From the NCBI GenBank assembly GCA_015063605.1, contig SVTV01000007.1, positions 28,923 through 92,922 of the forward strand: DNA of 64,000 nucleotides, given 5' to 3'. The notes under the pieces were generated by a model. That model was not told the DNA's origin, did no database searches, and saw nothing but the letters and a program-made list of their open reading frames with translations. Shown here one piece after another: positions 56,567 through 64,000 of this stretch (positions are counted from its first letter, which is position 1; each line of letters begins with the position of its first letter). This DNA comes from Oscillospiraceae bacterium. Lineage in GTDB: Bacteria > Bacillota > Clostridia > Oscillospirales > SIG627. Made by a program: the position numbers and the translations under genes.

Positions 56567-57115
56567 TTATCTCTCATCATCAGAAGAGCTTTCCGGATAA
56601 TCATTTATCCGTCCGCAATATACCACTTCATGAGGCATACGCATAAAATGAACGGGCTGTATTATCTCGTCAAGAAGATCGTAACCTTCTATCTTGTACT
56701 TTCTGAAAACATCTCTTATAAATTCGGAGCAGTACAAGTGTCTTTCTCTTCTGAGAACTATTCCGAAAGCCGCAAGGCACAGACCGATAAAGTTGTAGCC
56801 GTACTTTTCTTTTTCATCGTACATGCTTTCGAAGAGCACCTTCAGCTCCTCATAAGTTTCCTCGCTGACCTTTATACTTATGACCTTGGAGGTAGTATCG
56901 GGCAGACGCTTGAATATTCCGCATTTCGGCTGTTCCTTTATATATCCTCCCCAAAAGGGATTATAAGGATTGCGTCTTCCGAAGGAGTACATCGGAGTGA
57001 GAGTATCGGTAAGGCTTATTGAAGAATGATTATATTCCGCACCCGTTATCGCCTTTATTATACGGGACAAAACAGTTCCTGTCTGCGTAAGAACAATATA
57101 TACGTTTTTCTGCAT
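56567..57115 (-). CDS. YiiX/YebB-like permuted papain-fold protein
   Basis: A 182-residue protein with the circularly permuted NlpC/P60 arrangement. The catalytic His30 in EYNHSSIS comes first, and the nucleophile Cys129 in HLYCSEFI comes later. The VYIVLTQTGTVLSRIIKAITG opening and the GYNFIGL segment are usual for this group. Members act as amidases or lipid/peptide hydrolases; the substrate here is unknown. I start at 57115, where AAGGCGGTG lies 6 bases upstream. It follows the ABC exporter pair by 57 bases in the same direction. Confidence 0.82.
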   Translation of the reverse strand: MQKNVYIVLTQTGTVLSRIIKAITGAEYNHSSISLTDTLTPMYSFGRRNPYNPFWGGYIKEQPKCGIFKRLPDTTSKVISIKVSEETYEELKVLFESMYDEKEKYGYNFIGLCLAAFGIVLRRERHLYCSEFIRDVFRKYKIEGYDLLDEIIQPVHFMRMPHEVVYCGRINDYPESSSDDER

Positions 57116-57172
57116 TTTCTTCACCGCCTTAAATTGATTTAAGTACACCCGGTCTGCGGAAAAACGACAGTA

Positions 57173-59059
57173 TCATATTTCGTTTCCCGCAAACTGCGTC
57201 ATATAGAGGGAATAGTAACGTCCCTGCTTTGCCAGAAGCTCTTCGTGATTTCCCGTTTCAACAACTCTGCCCTGATCCATAACAACTATAACGTCCGCAT
57301 CCTGAATGGTGGAAAGACGGTGGGCTATGATAAGGCTCGTTCTGTTTTTCATCAGGTTGACCATTGCATCCTGGATATTCTTTTCCGTTCTCGTATCGAC
57401 GGAGGAGGTAGCTTCGTCAAGAATAAGTATCTTGGGATCTGCAAGAACCGCTCTTGCAATGGCAAGAAGCTGTCTTTGACCCTGTGAAAGATTCGATCCC
57501 GCCTGCTTGAGGAAGGTGTTATATGCTTCGGGCAAGCGCTCTATGAAGTAAGAGGAATTACTCATATCAGCCGCATGATACATCTGTTCATCGGTCGCAT
57601 TCTGATCTGCATACTTTATATTTCTTGCAATGGTATCGGAGAAAAGAACGGTATCCTGAAGAACTATCGCCGTATTGCTTCTCAGATCGTCACGCTTGAT
57701 ATCCGTTATATCAACGCCGTCTATGAGTATCTGTCCCGAATCCACGGGATAGAAGCGCATGAGAAGGTTTACAACTGTAGTCTTACCGCTTCCCGTAGCT
57801 CCGACGAGAGCTATCTTCTGACCCGGCTCAACATCAAGGTTGAAGTCGAAGAGCACCTGCTTTTCGGGAACATAGGAGAAGTTGACGTTTCTGAAGGAGA
57901 TTCTTCCCTTCACATCCTTCATGGTCTCGCTTCCGCTGTTGTCCTCATCGGGCTGATCTATAAGCTCAAATACTCTTTCGGCACCTGCCACCGCTGTCTG
58001 TACTGAGCCGTAAAGCTGAGCTATCTCGTTGATGGGACGTGAGAACTGTTTTGCGTATATTATGAATGCGGATATGATACCTACTGTAATAAGACCCTCA
58101 AGGGCAAAATATCCGCCGAATGCCGCAACTATAACGAAGCTTATATTCGATATGCAGTTCATGATAGGACCCATGGAGCCACCCAATATATCGGCACGCA
58201 TACCGACTCTCTTCAATTCATCGGAGGTCCTGTTGAATTCATCTATGACATCCTGCTGCTTATTATTTGCTACGATGGTCTTATATCCCGTTATCATCTC
58301 CTCGGAATGACCGTTAAGATTTCCGAGAACACGTGAGCGCTTCCTGTACATCTTTCTCATTATTCCCGAAAGCTTCTTTGTTACAAAAAGAGTAAGAAGC
58401 ACGGTAAGGAGCGTTATAAGGGTAAGCTGCCAGCAATACCAAAACATTATCGCTATCGTTCCGACTATCGTGAGAACACCCGACATAAGCGAGCCCAAGC
58501 TCATTGCCACGGTGTTTGATATATTCTCAACATCATTTGTCATTCGGCTCATTATATCGCCGTTGGAGTGAGTGTCAAGATATTTAATGGAAAGATTCTC
58601 AATCTTTTTGAAAAGATCGTGTCTTAATTTTTTAACTATCCTCTGGCTGAGATTAGCCGAAAGAAGCATCTGCGCCAATATACAGCCTACGTGAACGATG
58701 TACACGGATAAAAGCATTATAAGAGTGGGAACAAGAGAATCCCAGCTTTTGTTTGTGATGGTATCTATGGCATTTCCCTGCAATGCGGGAGCAAAGAGAG
58801 AGGTGAGTGTGGCAAGCGCCACCGCAAGGAAAAGAGTTATGAGAAGCACTTTTTCCTTGGCAAAGTATTTTATAAGTCTTGAAAGCGTTTTCTTCGTTTC
58901 CTTGGGCTTTTCCACCGACTGCATCATGCCGCCGGGTCCTCGTCTTCCGAAGCCCATCTGAGGCTGTCTTTTCTGCTCCGAAGGAGAAAAATCGAAATTA
59001 CCGTCGGTTTTTGATTCAAAGCCCTTGGGGAGCTCTCTGTTTCCATTTTGATTATTCAT
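57173..59059 (-). CDS. ABC exporter half-transporter with consensus ATPase site
   Basis: A 628-residue fusion of a six-helix membrane domain (about 60-345) and an ATPase domain (about 380-628). ATPase motifs are Walker A GATGSGKTT, signature NLSQGQRQ and Walker B ILILDEATS with the catalytic Glu, then the H-loop IAHRLS. A Gln/Gly/Pro-rich cytosolic N-terminus precedes the first helix. The start is the ATG at 59059; a GTG at 59071 is possible. It is the partner of the gene 27 bases upstream. Substrate unknown; drugs, lipids or peptides are all possible. Confidence 0.9.
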   Translation of the reverse strand: MNNQNGNRELPKGFESKTDGNFDFSPSEQKRQPQMGFGRRGPGGMMQSVEKPKETKKTLSRLIKYFAKEKVLLITLFLAVALATLTSLFAPALQGNAIDTITNKSWDSLVPTLIMLLSVYIVHVGCILAQMLLSANLSQRIVKKLRHDLFKKIENLSIKYLDTHSNGDIMSRMTNDVENISNTVAMSLGSLMSGVLTIVGTIAIMFWYCWQLTLITLLTVLLTLFVTKKLSGIMRKMYRKRSRVLGNLNGHSEEMITGYKTIVANNKQQDVIDEFNRTSDELKRVGMRADILGGSMGPIMNCISNISFVIVAAFGGYFALEGLITVGIISAFIIYAKQFSRPINEIAQLYGSVQTAVAGAERVFELIDQPDEDNSGSETMKDVKGRISFRNVNFSYVPEKQVLFDFNLDVEPGQKIALVGATGSGKTTVVNLLMRFYPVDSGQILIDGVDITDIKRDDLRSNTAIVLQDTVLFSDTIARNIKYADQNATDEQMYHAADMSNSSYFIERLPEAYNTFLKQAGSNLSQGQRQLLAIARAVLADPKILILDEATSSVDTRTEKNIQDAMVNLMKNRTSLIIAHRLSTIQDADVIVVMDQGRVVETGNHEELLAKQGRYYSLYMTQFAGNEI

Positions 59060-59086
59060 AACAGTAAACACACCTGAATTGCAGGC

Positions 59087-60799
59087 TCATTCTCCTTTCT
59101 TAAGCTGTGAACGGTAAATATCCTGATATACGGGCGAGGATATCATAAGCTCGTCATGGCTTCCGCAGGCGGAGATCCTTCCGTTTTCGATAACCGCTAT
59201 TCTGTCGGCTCCCTTAACGGAAGCTATTCTCTGAGCGATGATTATCTTCGTCATATCGGGATATTCTTTATTGAGCGCCGCATAAAGGTTCGCCTCTGTC
59301 TTAAGGTCGAGAGCACTTGTGGAATCGTCGAAAATAAGTATCTCGGCTTTCTTTATCATGGCACGGGCTATGGATATACGCTGCTTCTGCCCGCCCGAAA
59401 GGGAGTGGCCGCCCTCGGTGACATGAGTATAGTATCCGTTCTGAGAAGCGCAGATAAAATCATCCGCCTGGGCTATCTCAGCCGCTTTCTTGATCTCCCA
59501 GGGATCGGCATCATTCTTGCCCCATCGGATATTCGCTTCAATGGGACGGGAATAAAGCTCTGCCTTCTGTAGAACTATAGCTATCTTATCTCTTAATTCT
59601 TTTAATTTGTATTCCTTGACATTAACGCCGTCAACAAGAACCTCACCCTCGGTTGCATCATAGAAGCGGGGAATAAGATTTACAAGCGATGACTTTCCGC
59701 TTCCCGTTGCGCCGAGTATCGCAAGAGTTTCTCCCTTGTTTATCTTAAGGGATATATCATCAAGCACCTCTCGACCGCTTGAATTGGGATATGTAAAGCT
59801 TACGTGCTTGAATTCTATCTCGCCGGTCTTTTCGGTGTCGCATCCCGCACCGTCTCCGATTATCTTCTCGGAGGAAAGGACTTCCTTTATTCTCGTCACG
59901 GATGCTCTTGCACGGGTAAAGGTCTGGAAGATATTCGCCATGAACATTATGCCGTTGAGTATCATTGCTATATAAGTTATGGCAGCCATTATTTCACCCG
60001 TGGTTATGCCCGAACCGTTTCTGACATTTATTCCGCCTATGTAAATAATAAGTACGACACAAATGTTCAATACTATATTCATGGACGGTCCCATGAAGGA
60101 AAGGATAGTCTGAACGCGGAGATTCACGCCGCAAAGCTCTTCGTTTGCCGCATCAAATCTGTCAAGCTCGTATTTTTCCTTGACGTATGCCTTTACAACT
60201 CTTGCACCCGCAACATTTTCCTGCATTACATTGTTTACTCCGTCCAGCTTCTCCTGCACCACGGAGAAAAGGGGTGATGCCTTTCCCATGAAAAAGAATA
60301 CGGATATTACTATGAACGGCAGAGCGCAAGCTGCCACAACGCAGAAATCGGGAGCCTGATTATAAAGCATAAAAAGACCGCCCGCAAACATTACCGAGCA
60401 TCTTACTACAGAACGCACAGACATCATTACCATGTTCTGCACCTGCGTTACGTCATTTGTAAGACGTGTAACGAGAGATCCCGTGGATATCTTATCCGTC
60501 TGTTGAAAGGACAGATTCATGATCTTTGCGAATACATCCTTTCTCAGATCGTTTCCGAAATTCTGAGAGGCGAAATTCGCAAATACGCCCGACATTATTC
60601 CGCAGAAGCCGCCGAATATAACATATAATATCATACGTATACCCGTAGTGAGAACGACTGTCATATTTCCCGCAAGGACACCGTCATCCACTATTTCTCT
60701 CATCATATCCGGCTGAACGAGATCCATTGTTATCTCACCCAACATGAAAACAGGTGCAAGCAAGCACCAATACCAATATTTTTTCAAATATTTCAGCAT
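59087..60799 (-). CDS. ABC exporter half-transporter with degenerate ATPase site
   Basis: A 570-residue ABCB-type half-transporter with six membrane helices (about 10-295) and an ATPase domain (about 325-570). Walker A is GATGSGKSS and the signature is SLSGGQKQR. Walker B is ILIFDDSTS, with Asp where the catalytic Glu normally is, and the H-loop is IAQRIA with Gln in place of His. Together with the next gene it fits the asymmetric heterodimers (TM287/288, BmrC/BmrD), where only one site hydrolyses ATP efficiently. AAGGAAGAAAG precedes the ATG. Confidence 0.9.
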   Translation of the reverse strand: MLKYLKKYWYWCLLAPVFMLGEITMDLVQPDMMREIVDDGVLAGNMTVVLTTGIRMILYVIFGGFCGIMSGVFANFASQNFGNDLRKDVFAKIMNLSFQQTDKISTGSLVTRLTNDVTQVQNMVMMSVRSVVRCSVMFAGGLFMLYNQAPDFCVVAACALPFIVISVFFFMGKASPLFSVVQEKLDGVNNVMQENVAGARVVKAYVKEKYELDRFDAANEELCGVNLRVQTILSFMGPSMNIVLNICVVLIIYIGGINVRNGSGITTGEIMAAITYIAMILNGIMFMANIFQTFTRARASVTRIKEVLSSEKIIGDGAGCDTEKTGEIEFKHVSFTYPNSSGREVLDDISLKINKGETLAILGATGSGKSSLVNLIPRFYDATEGEVLVDGVNVKEYKLKELRDKIAIVLQKAELYSRPIEANIRWGKNDADPWEIKKAAEIAQADDFICASQNGYYTHVTEGGHSLSGGQKQRISIARAMIKKAEILIFDDSTSALDLKTEANLYAALNKEYPDMTKIIIAQRIASVKGADRIAVIENGRISACGSHDELMISSPVYQDIYRSQLKKGE

Positions 60800-60837
60800 A
60801 GATTCTTTCTTCCTTGATATAAATTTATAACCGATAT

Positions 60838-60846
60838 ATTATATCA
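60838..60846 (-). promoter_or_regulatory. Extended -10 promoter of the ABC exporter genes
   Basis: On the minus strand TGATATAAT (extended TGn plus consensus -10) lies about 40 bases before the start of the first exporter gene. No good -35 is seen. Confidence 0.5.
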
Positions 60847-60950
60847 TCCCGGAAAGCATGATTTCATACCGATAAACTGAACGTTTCGGCAAAACAATGT
60901 GATTGTTAAAGGGGTTTGGTGTTAATTAAAGTTCCTTTTATATTTTGCCT

Positions 60951-61655
60951 TCACAAAATGTCGATTCCTGTTACTTTTGCGGTATTTTCACATACAGTGA
61001 AATGTATGTCGAGGCATGCGAAGCGCATCGAATATACGCGGTGCGGATCATTCTGATAAGCCGGTCTCGGATCGTCGGCTATACACTCTTTGACGGCTTC
61101 CCTTTTATCTTCGGGAATAAGCAAGAGAAGCTCTTCGGGGATATCCACCTCAAGACGGTGATCCCATTTTTCATCGGAATACGAGCCGAAGGCTTCCTTT
61201 CTTATATCTGTCATGGGAAGATACGGCTTGATATCGTATATAGGAGTCATATCAAGAAGATCGGCTCCGCTTACAGTAAGCGTGATCCCGTTATCCGAAG
61301 TCTTATTGACTGAAACAAGGCGCACCGAGGAAAGTCCTATCTTATTTGGACGGAAGGGAGAACGAGTAGCAAAAACTCCCATGCGCTTATTTCCTCCCAA
61401 TCTCGGAGGTCTCACCGTGGGACTCCACGATACACCGTCAATGGGAGGAACTTCAGAAAAATCGAAAAGCAGCCACAAATGGGAAAACTCCTCTATTCCG
61501 TTAAAAGCCTTTTCATCGTTGTACGGAGGGAGAAAAACGATCTCTCCCAATATGCCCTCCACTCTGCCGCTCTGTCTCGGAATACCGAATTTTTCCTTGA
61601 AATCAGTACGTATATATGCAATGGGCTCTATCGTACGCTTTGACTGTTCAAGCAT
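60951..61655 (-). CDS. trmO: TrmO, tRNA t6A37 N6-methyltransferase
   Basis: A 234-residue TsaA/TrmO protein that uses SAM to methylate t6A at position 37 of a threonine tRNA. The beta-barrel domain shows FKEKFGIPRQSG, GIEEFSHLWLLF, the GVFATRSPFRPNKIGLS hallmark, and GADLLDMTPIYDIKPYLP. The C-terminal extension ends with the DDPRPAYQNDP segment. It follows the metallo-beta-lactamase-fold gene by only 2 bases, so the two are probably translated from one message. Confidence 0.93.
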   Translation of the reverse strand: MLEQSKRTIEPIAYIRTDFKEKFGIPRQSGRVEGILGEIVFLPPYNDEKAFNGIEEFSHLWLLFDFSEVPPIDGVSWSPTVRPPRLGGNKRMGVFATRSPFRPNKIGLSSVRLVSVNKTSDNGITLTVSGADLLDMTPIYDIKPYLPMTDIRKEAFGSYSDEKWDHRLEVDIPEELLLLIPEDKREAVKECIADDPRPAYQNDPHRVYSMRFACLDIHFTVCENTAKVTGIDIL

Positions 61656-61657
61656 TT

Positions 61658-62473
61658 CTATATTTCAACCACCATTCCGTCGTAAGCGGGAATGACTCCG
61701 AGAGGCGCAAGTCTTTCTTCAAGCTCTTTATGGCTTCCGTGAAGCGTGCGTGCCATATGAGATACGTATATGCGGGCATTCTCTCCGCAATGACCCTTTG
61801 CACGTATGGTGTCGAGCATTATTTCAAGCATGGAAATGCTCGTATGCTCAAACACCCTGTAATCTCCTTTTACGTCTCCGATAGTACATTCCAGAACCAT
61901 TGCATCCATTTTCATACGGCGTATCCTGTTCCACGCACGAAGGTCTATCCATGCACTGTCAAGACCGTAAAACAGGCGCTTGATATTTCCGTTTCCATAA
62001 TCCTTTTCTATTACGTAATTAATTACCGTTTCATTGGGATCCTCCGTCACGTGGTTCGCATGGAGGGCGAGCACCTTGAAATCACCTATTCTGTACTCCT
62101 TACCCGGCTCAATAAAATTAAATGATATATCTGACACATCTATTCCGGATCTCATCAATTTGTTTGCAACAGCCTTTGTTCCCCAGAATTCCACGGGTAT
62201 CTCACGGTTCAGATATTCGATAACGGGAGGATCGAAATGATCCGAATGAGAATGAGTTATGATAACATTTCTCACATTATCGAACATATAAGGCATAAAT
62301 TGTTTCACAGCAAAGTGAAAAATATGAGGACCCGGGTCAATGAGTATTGATGAAGAATCATCATCGGGAGTTACGATCGCACTGCAGTAGCGGCGATATT
62401 CAACATTTTTTTCATCCTTATCATCGGGAAGGCTCCAATCGGCAGCTCCCGTACCCAAAAAACGTATATTCAT
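61658..62473 (-). CDS. Metallo-beta-lactamase-fold hydrolase
   Basis: A 271-residue protein starting MNIRFLGTGAADWS, with the metal motif THSHSDHFD (His74, His76, Asp78, His79). Later His and Asp residues appear in LALHANHVTEDP, GLDSAWID and YVSHMARTLHG. The overall pattern resembles PhnP-like or phosphodiesterase-type members rather than a beta-lactamase. No signal peptide is present, so it is cytosolic. Substrate unknown. AAGGAAAGG lies just upstream. It sits between an alkaline-phosphatase-fold gene and trmO in one apparent operon, which might indicate phosphoester metabolism. Confidence 0.87.
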   Translation of the reverse strand: MNIRFLGTGAADWSLPDDKDEKNVEYRRYCSAIVTPDDDSSSILIDPGPHIFHFAVKQFMPYMFDNVRNVIITHSHSDHFDPPVIEYLNREIPVEFWGTKAVANKLMRSGIDVSDISFNFIEPGKEYRIGDFKVLALHANHVTEDPNETVINYVIEKDYGNGNIKRLFYGLDSAWIDLRAWNRIRRMKMDAMVLECTIGDVKGDYRVFEHTSISMLEIMLDTIRAKGHCGENARIYVSHMARTLHGSHKELEERLAPLGVIPAYDGMVVEI

Positions 62474-62486
62474 TTTTTACCTTTCC

Positions 62487-63287
62487 TTATCTTCCCGCGT
62501 ACATTTTGTACAGGTGAACTATATTGATATCCTCGTCCATGTCGAGACCGTGAGAACCGCATCCGCCGTCTATCTCGTGGCATCCGTGATCCATAGCAAA
62601 GCCCACTACCGTATTGTGATCCTTCCAATGCTTTTCTATAAGAGAGCAGAAATTCATATACGCCTTCGTATTTGCATCCAAAGCATCAAGCGCCTCGGGG
62701 CTTTCGGGTCCGAATTTATGCATGATGCTGTCATAATTACCGTTGTACACCACGATAAGATCGTATATATCCGATTCTATAAGCTCCGATGCCTTATCAT
62801 TTACTTCATCTATCGTCGGATAAATGAAGTAATCCATTTCCCTTTCAAGAAATATTTTGGAGATACTGTCATTTGCCGTGGAAACGATAACGGGCTTCTT
62901 CCCTGCTCTTATCATGGCATCGAATATCGTATCGATGGTCAATACGGGCTTTACATATGTTCTGATCCCGTGAATCTCAGGCTGTGCGCCTGTGTACATG
63001 GTTGCAAAGCATACCGGCGTTACCGAGGGCATAACGCAGGCATAGGGGATCTCGGTCACTCCCATATTCTTTATGCCGTCAAAGTAAGATGCATACTTTT
63101 CGTATATCCATTGCGCAACGGCGTCGGGATTGTACATAAATATTCTGTCAACGCCCTTTTCCCCAAATGCTTCTCCGATCATTTTCATAAAGCGCTCGTC
63201 CGCACCTGCGGCGCATTTCGGCGCTTCCACGCCGATCGCATCGCATAACGACGCACACAACATATCAAGTGAACATATATTTCTCAT
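62487..63287 (-). CDS. Alkaline phosphatase superfamily (type I phosphodiesterase-like) protein
   Basis: A 266-residue cytosolic protein of the alkaline phosphatase fold. The likely nucleophile is Thr90 in MPSVTPVCFATMYTG. Metal ligands are expected from YDSIMHKFGP, AMDHGCHE and GSHGLD. It is short for the superfamily, and the N-terminal DG metal motif is not obvious. It may hydrolyse a phosphodiester or phosphomonoester of unknown identity. GAAAGGAACGG lies upstream at the long distance common in this genome. It is the first gene of the operon with the metallo-beta-lactamase-fold gene and trmO. Confidence 0.82.
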   Translation of the reverse strand: MRNICSLDMLCASLCDAIGVEAPKCAAGADERFMKMIGEAFGEKGVDRIFMYNPDAVAQWIYEKYASYFDGIKNMGVTEIPYACVMPSVTPVCFATMYTGAQPEIHGIRTYVKPVLTIDTIFDAMIRAGKKPVIVSTANDSISKIFLEREMDYFIYPTIDEVNDKASELIESDIYDLIVVYNGNYDSIMHKFGPESPEALDALDANTKAYMNFCSLIEKHWKDHNTVVGFAMDHGCHEIDGGCGSHGLDMDEDINIVHLYKMYAGR

Positions 63288-63352
63288 AAGTGACCGTTCC
63301 TTTCAACCGCAGAAGTCATAAAGCTTCCTTATCGTTACTTTTCTACGTTATG

Positions 63353-63382
63353 ATTATATACTTATATGCCCCTCTTTGTCAA
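63353..63382 (-). promoter_or_regulatory. Promoter of the alkaline-phosphatase-fold gene
   Basis: On the minus strand TTGACA (plus 63377-63382) and TATAAT (plus 63353-63358) are perfect consensus with 18 bases between. The promoter is divergent from the tRNA promoter. Confidence 0.8.
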
Positions 63383-63418
63383 TACTTTTTCTTTTTTAAA
63401 TTTTTTTCAAAAAAGCTA

Positions 63419-63447
63419 TTGACAAATTCGAATTATAGTGCTATAAT
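63419..63447 (+). promoter_or_regulatory. Consensus promoter of the tRNA gene
   Basis: TTGACA (63419-63424) and TATAAT (63442-63447), both perfect, are separated by exactly 17 bases and lie 20 bases before the tRNA. Confidence 0.92.
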
Positions 63448-63467
63448 ATCACACGTTGCGAAGACGT

Positions 63468-63544
63468 CTGGGTGTGGCGCAGTTTGGTAGCGCGCTACCT
63501 TGGGGTGGTAGAGGCCGTGGGTTCAAGTCCCGCCACTCAGACCA
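63468..63544 (+). tRNA. tRNA-Pro, anticodon GGG
   Basis: A complete cloverleaf can be drawn. The acceptor CTGGGTG pairs with CACTCAG with one G-T pair and the C1-G72 typical of bacterial tRNA-Pro. The D-arm contains GCGCAGTTTGGTAGCGC. The anticodon stem CTACC/GGTAG closes a 7-base loop with anticodon GGG at 63502-63504. The T-arm contains GGTTCAAGTCC. Discriminator A and an encoded CCA end at 63544. Anticodon GGG reads CCC and CCU. Confidence 0.96.
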
Positions 63545-63587
63545 AAATCGGAGGTTCAACCGAACCTCCGATTTTCTTTATTTTACG
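63544..63587 (+). terminator. Terminator of the tRNA-Pro gene
   Basis: A long perfect stem, AAAATCGGAGGTTC (63544-63557) with GAACCTCCGATTTT (63562-63575), has a 4-base loop and is followed by CTTTATTTT. It begins at the last base of the encoded CCA. Confidence 0.95.
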
Positions 63588-63759
63588 GGCTTTTTCTGGC
63601 TTTTGGGTGTCTGCACCGCCTCGAAAACGTCCGCTAATTTTTTGCTCAAAATCGGCTCAAAATCGTGCACGACCACATGTTTGACCACATTTGTCACGAA
63701 AAAGCTATATGCCATAAGGTTTTTAGGCACTTGGCGATTTTTATTTTATGCAAAATGAC
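63588..63759. other. Unassigned sequence downstream of the tRNA
   Basis: No gene is supported here. The plus strand contains GACCACATGTTTGACCACAT, a near-repeat of GACCACAT, and two copies of CTCAAAATCG. Such repeats and the position just after a tRNA are reminiscent of the edge of an integrated element or an eroded integrase 3' end, but nothing decisive is visible. Confidence 0.3.
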
Positions 63760-63799
63760 GGGCTTGCCTCTTGCGTTTTTCCGCATTTGAGACAAGCCC
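63760..63799 (-). terminator. Hairpin after the partial gene at the right edge
   Basis: GGGCTTGCCTC (63760-63770) pairs with GAGACAAGCCC (63789-63799) with one mismatch. On the minus strand the tail is GTCATTTTGC. It lies 40 bases below the stop of the partial gene. Confidence 0.55.
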
Positions 63800-63838
63800 T
63801 TCTCATATGATAGTTTTTTGTTAGGTATAACGATTCTC

Positions 63839-64000
63839 TTATTCTTCATCGTTTTCTTCGGAAATTGGAATGGACATATTTTCCAAAGCATTCCGGAGCT
63901 GTGGATTGTGAATAACAAAGTGAATTGCCGGTGCTTTGTTCTTAGATATGACCACCCATTTCCCTTCAAGAATACGAATTTGTATATTTCTAAACGGATA
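63839..64000 (-). CDS. C-terminal fragment of an unidentified protein (runs off window)
   Basis: The minus strand is open from the window edge to a TAA at 63839-63841, giving 53 residues that end in an acidic tail (SEENDEE). The visible part contains IQIRILEGKWVVISKN and HFVIHNPQLRNALE, with ordinary-looking codon use and a hairpin after the stop. I do not recognise the family. It lies just beyond a tRNA, so it could belong to an integrated element, but this is not shown. Confidence 0.5.
   Translation of the reverse strand, partial: YPFRNIQIRILEGKWVVISKNKAPAIHFVIHNPQLRNALENMSIPISEENDEE

Noticed and set aside
63578..63715. 45-codon minus-strand frame just after the tRNA terminator
   Set aside because: No ribosome-binding site, no recognised motif, and it overlaps the tRNA terminator tail; at most a piece of an eroded integrase end.

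Overview
The window reads as chromosome of a spore-forming, low-to-mid-GC Clostridia-type Firmicute. The evidence is a germination protease next to SpoIIP, a DnaD-like/DnaI-like helicase-loader pair, a CIRCE-controlled groESL operon, a gdpP-rplI-dnaB block, class B sortase, and near-consensus sigma-A promoters with Shine-Dalgarno sites of the GAAAGGA type. Most of it is core housekeeping sequence. The accessory material is limited to a decayed phage/ICE gene fragment (about 4.83-5.53 kb) and the sequence beyond a tRNA-Pro gene at the right edge.

Layout. 1-4.8 kb, plus strand: murG (5' end cut off), ftsQ/divIB, ftsZ, endonuclease IV, a zinc-ribbon membrane protein. 5.5-15.7 kb, minus strand: a seven-gene run transcribed DUF2232 protein, gdpP, rplI, dnaB, tilS, ftsH, metK, closed by a terminator that overlaps the phage remnant. 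15.8-19.8 kb, minus: rpmE, then hflX and a ParC-like topoisomerase subunit. 19.9-23.7 kb: a small membrane protein coupled to an M50 site-2 protease, then rpsT divergent from gpr-spoIIP. 23.7-28.3 kb, minus: HAD phosphatase, sortase B, TVP38/DedA-like protein, large polytopic protein. 28.5-33.9 kb, plus: aspartate carbamoyltransferase with a fused PyrI-type zinc tail, the DnaD/DnaI pair, groESL.

34-49.7 kb, minus: two paralogous solute-binding lipoproteins without transporter genes; an operon of serine hydrolase, recO, mutS2, DUF624-like protein and a GH78-like glycosidase; a Gfo/Idh oxidoreductase; and rpe, P1 peptidase, glycerol-1-phosphate dehydrogenase. 49.9-53.4 kb, minus: an EF-G paralogue whose catalytic switch-II histidine is phenylalanine and which has a long structured leader, and an FkbM methyltransferase. 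53.6-54.7 kb, plus: a Card1/Can2-like (DUF1887) CARF-nuclease with no CRISPR locus in view. 54.7-63.3 kb, minus: DUF4037/TPR pair, permuted papain-fold protein, an asymmetric heterodimeric ABC exporter, TrmO, a metallo-beta-lactamase-fold protein, and an alkaline-phosphatase-fold protein. 63.4-64 kb: tRNA-Pro(GGG) and an unassigned partial gene.

The items most worth follow-up are the CRISPR-free Card1-like protein with its repeat-rich promoter, the EF-G paralogue without the catalytic histidine plus its attenuator-like leader, and the PyrB-PyrI zinc-tail fusion that has lost the allosteric domain. All functional statements rest on motifs and gene order read by eye; no database search was possible.
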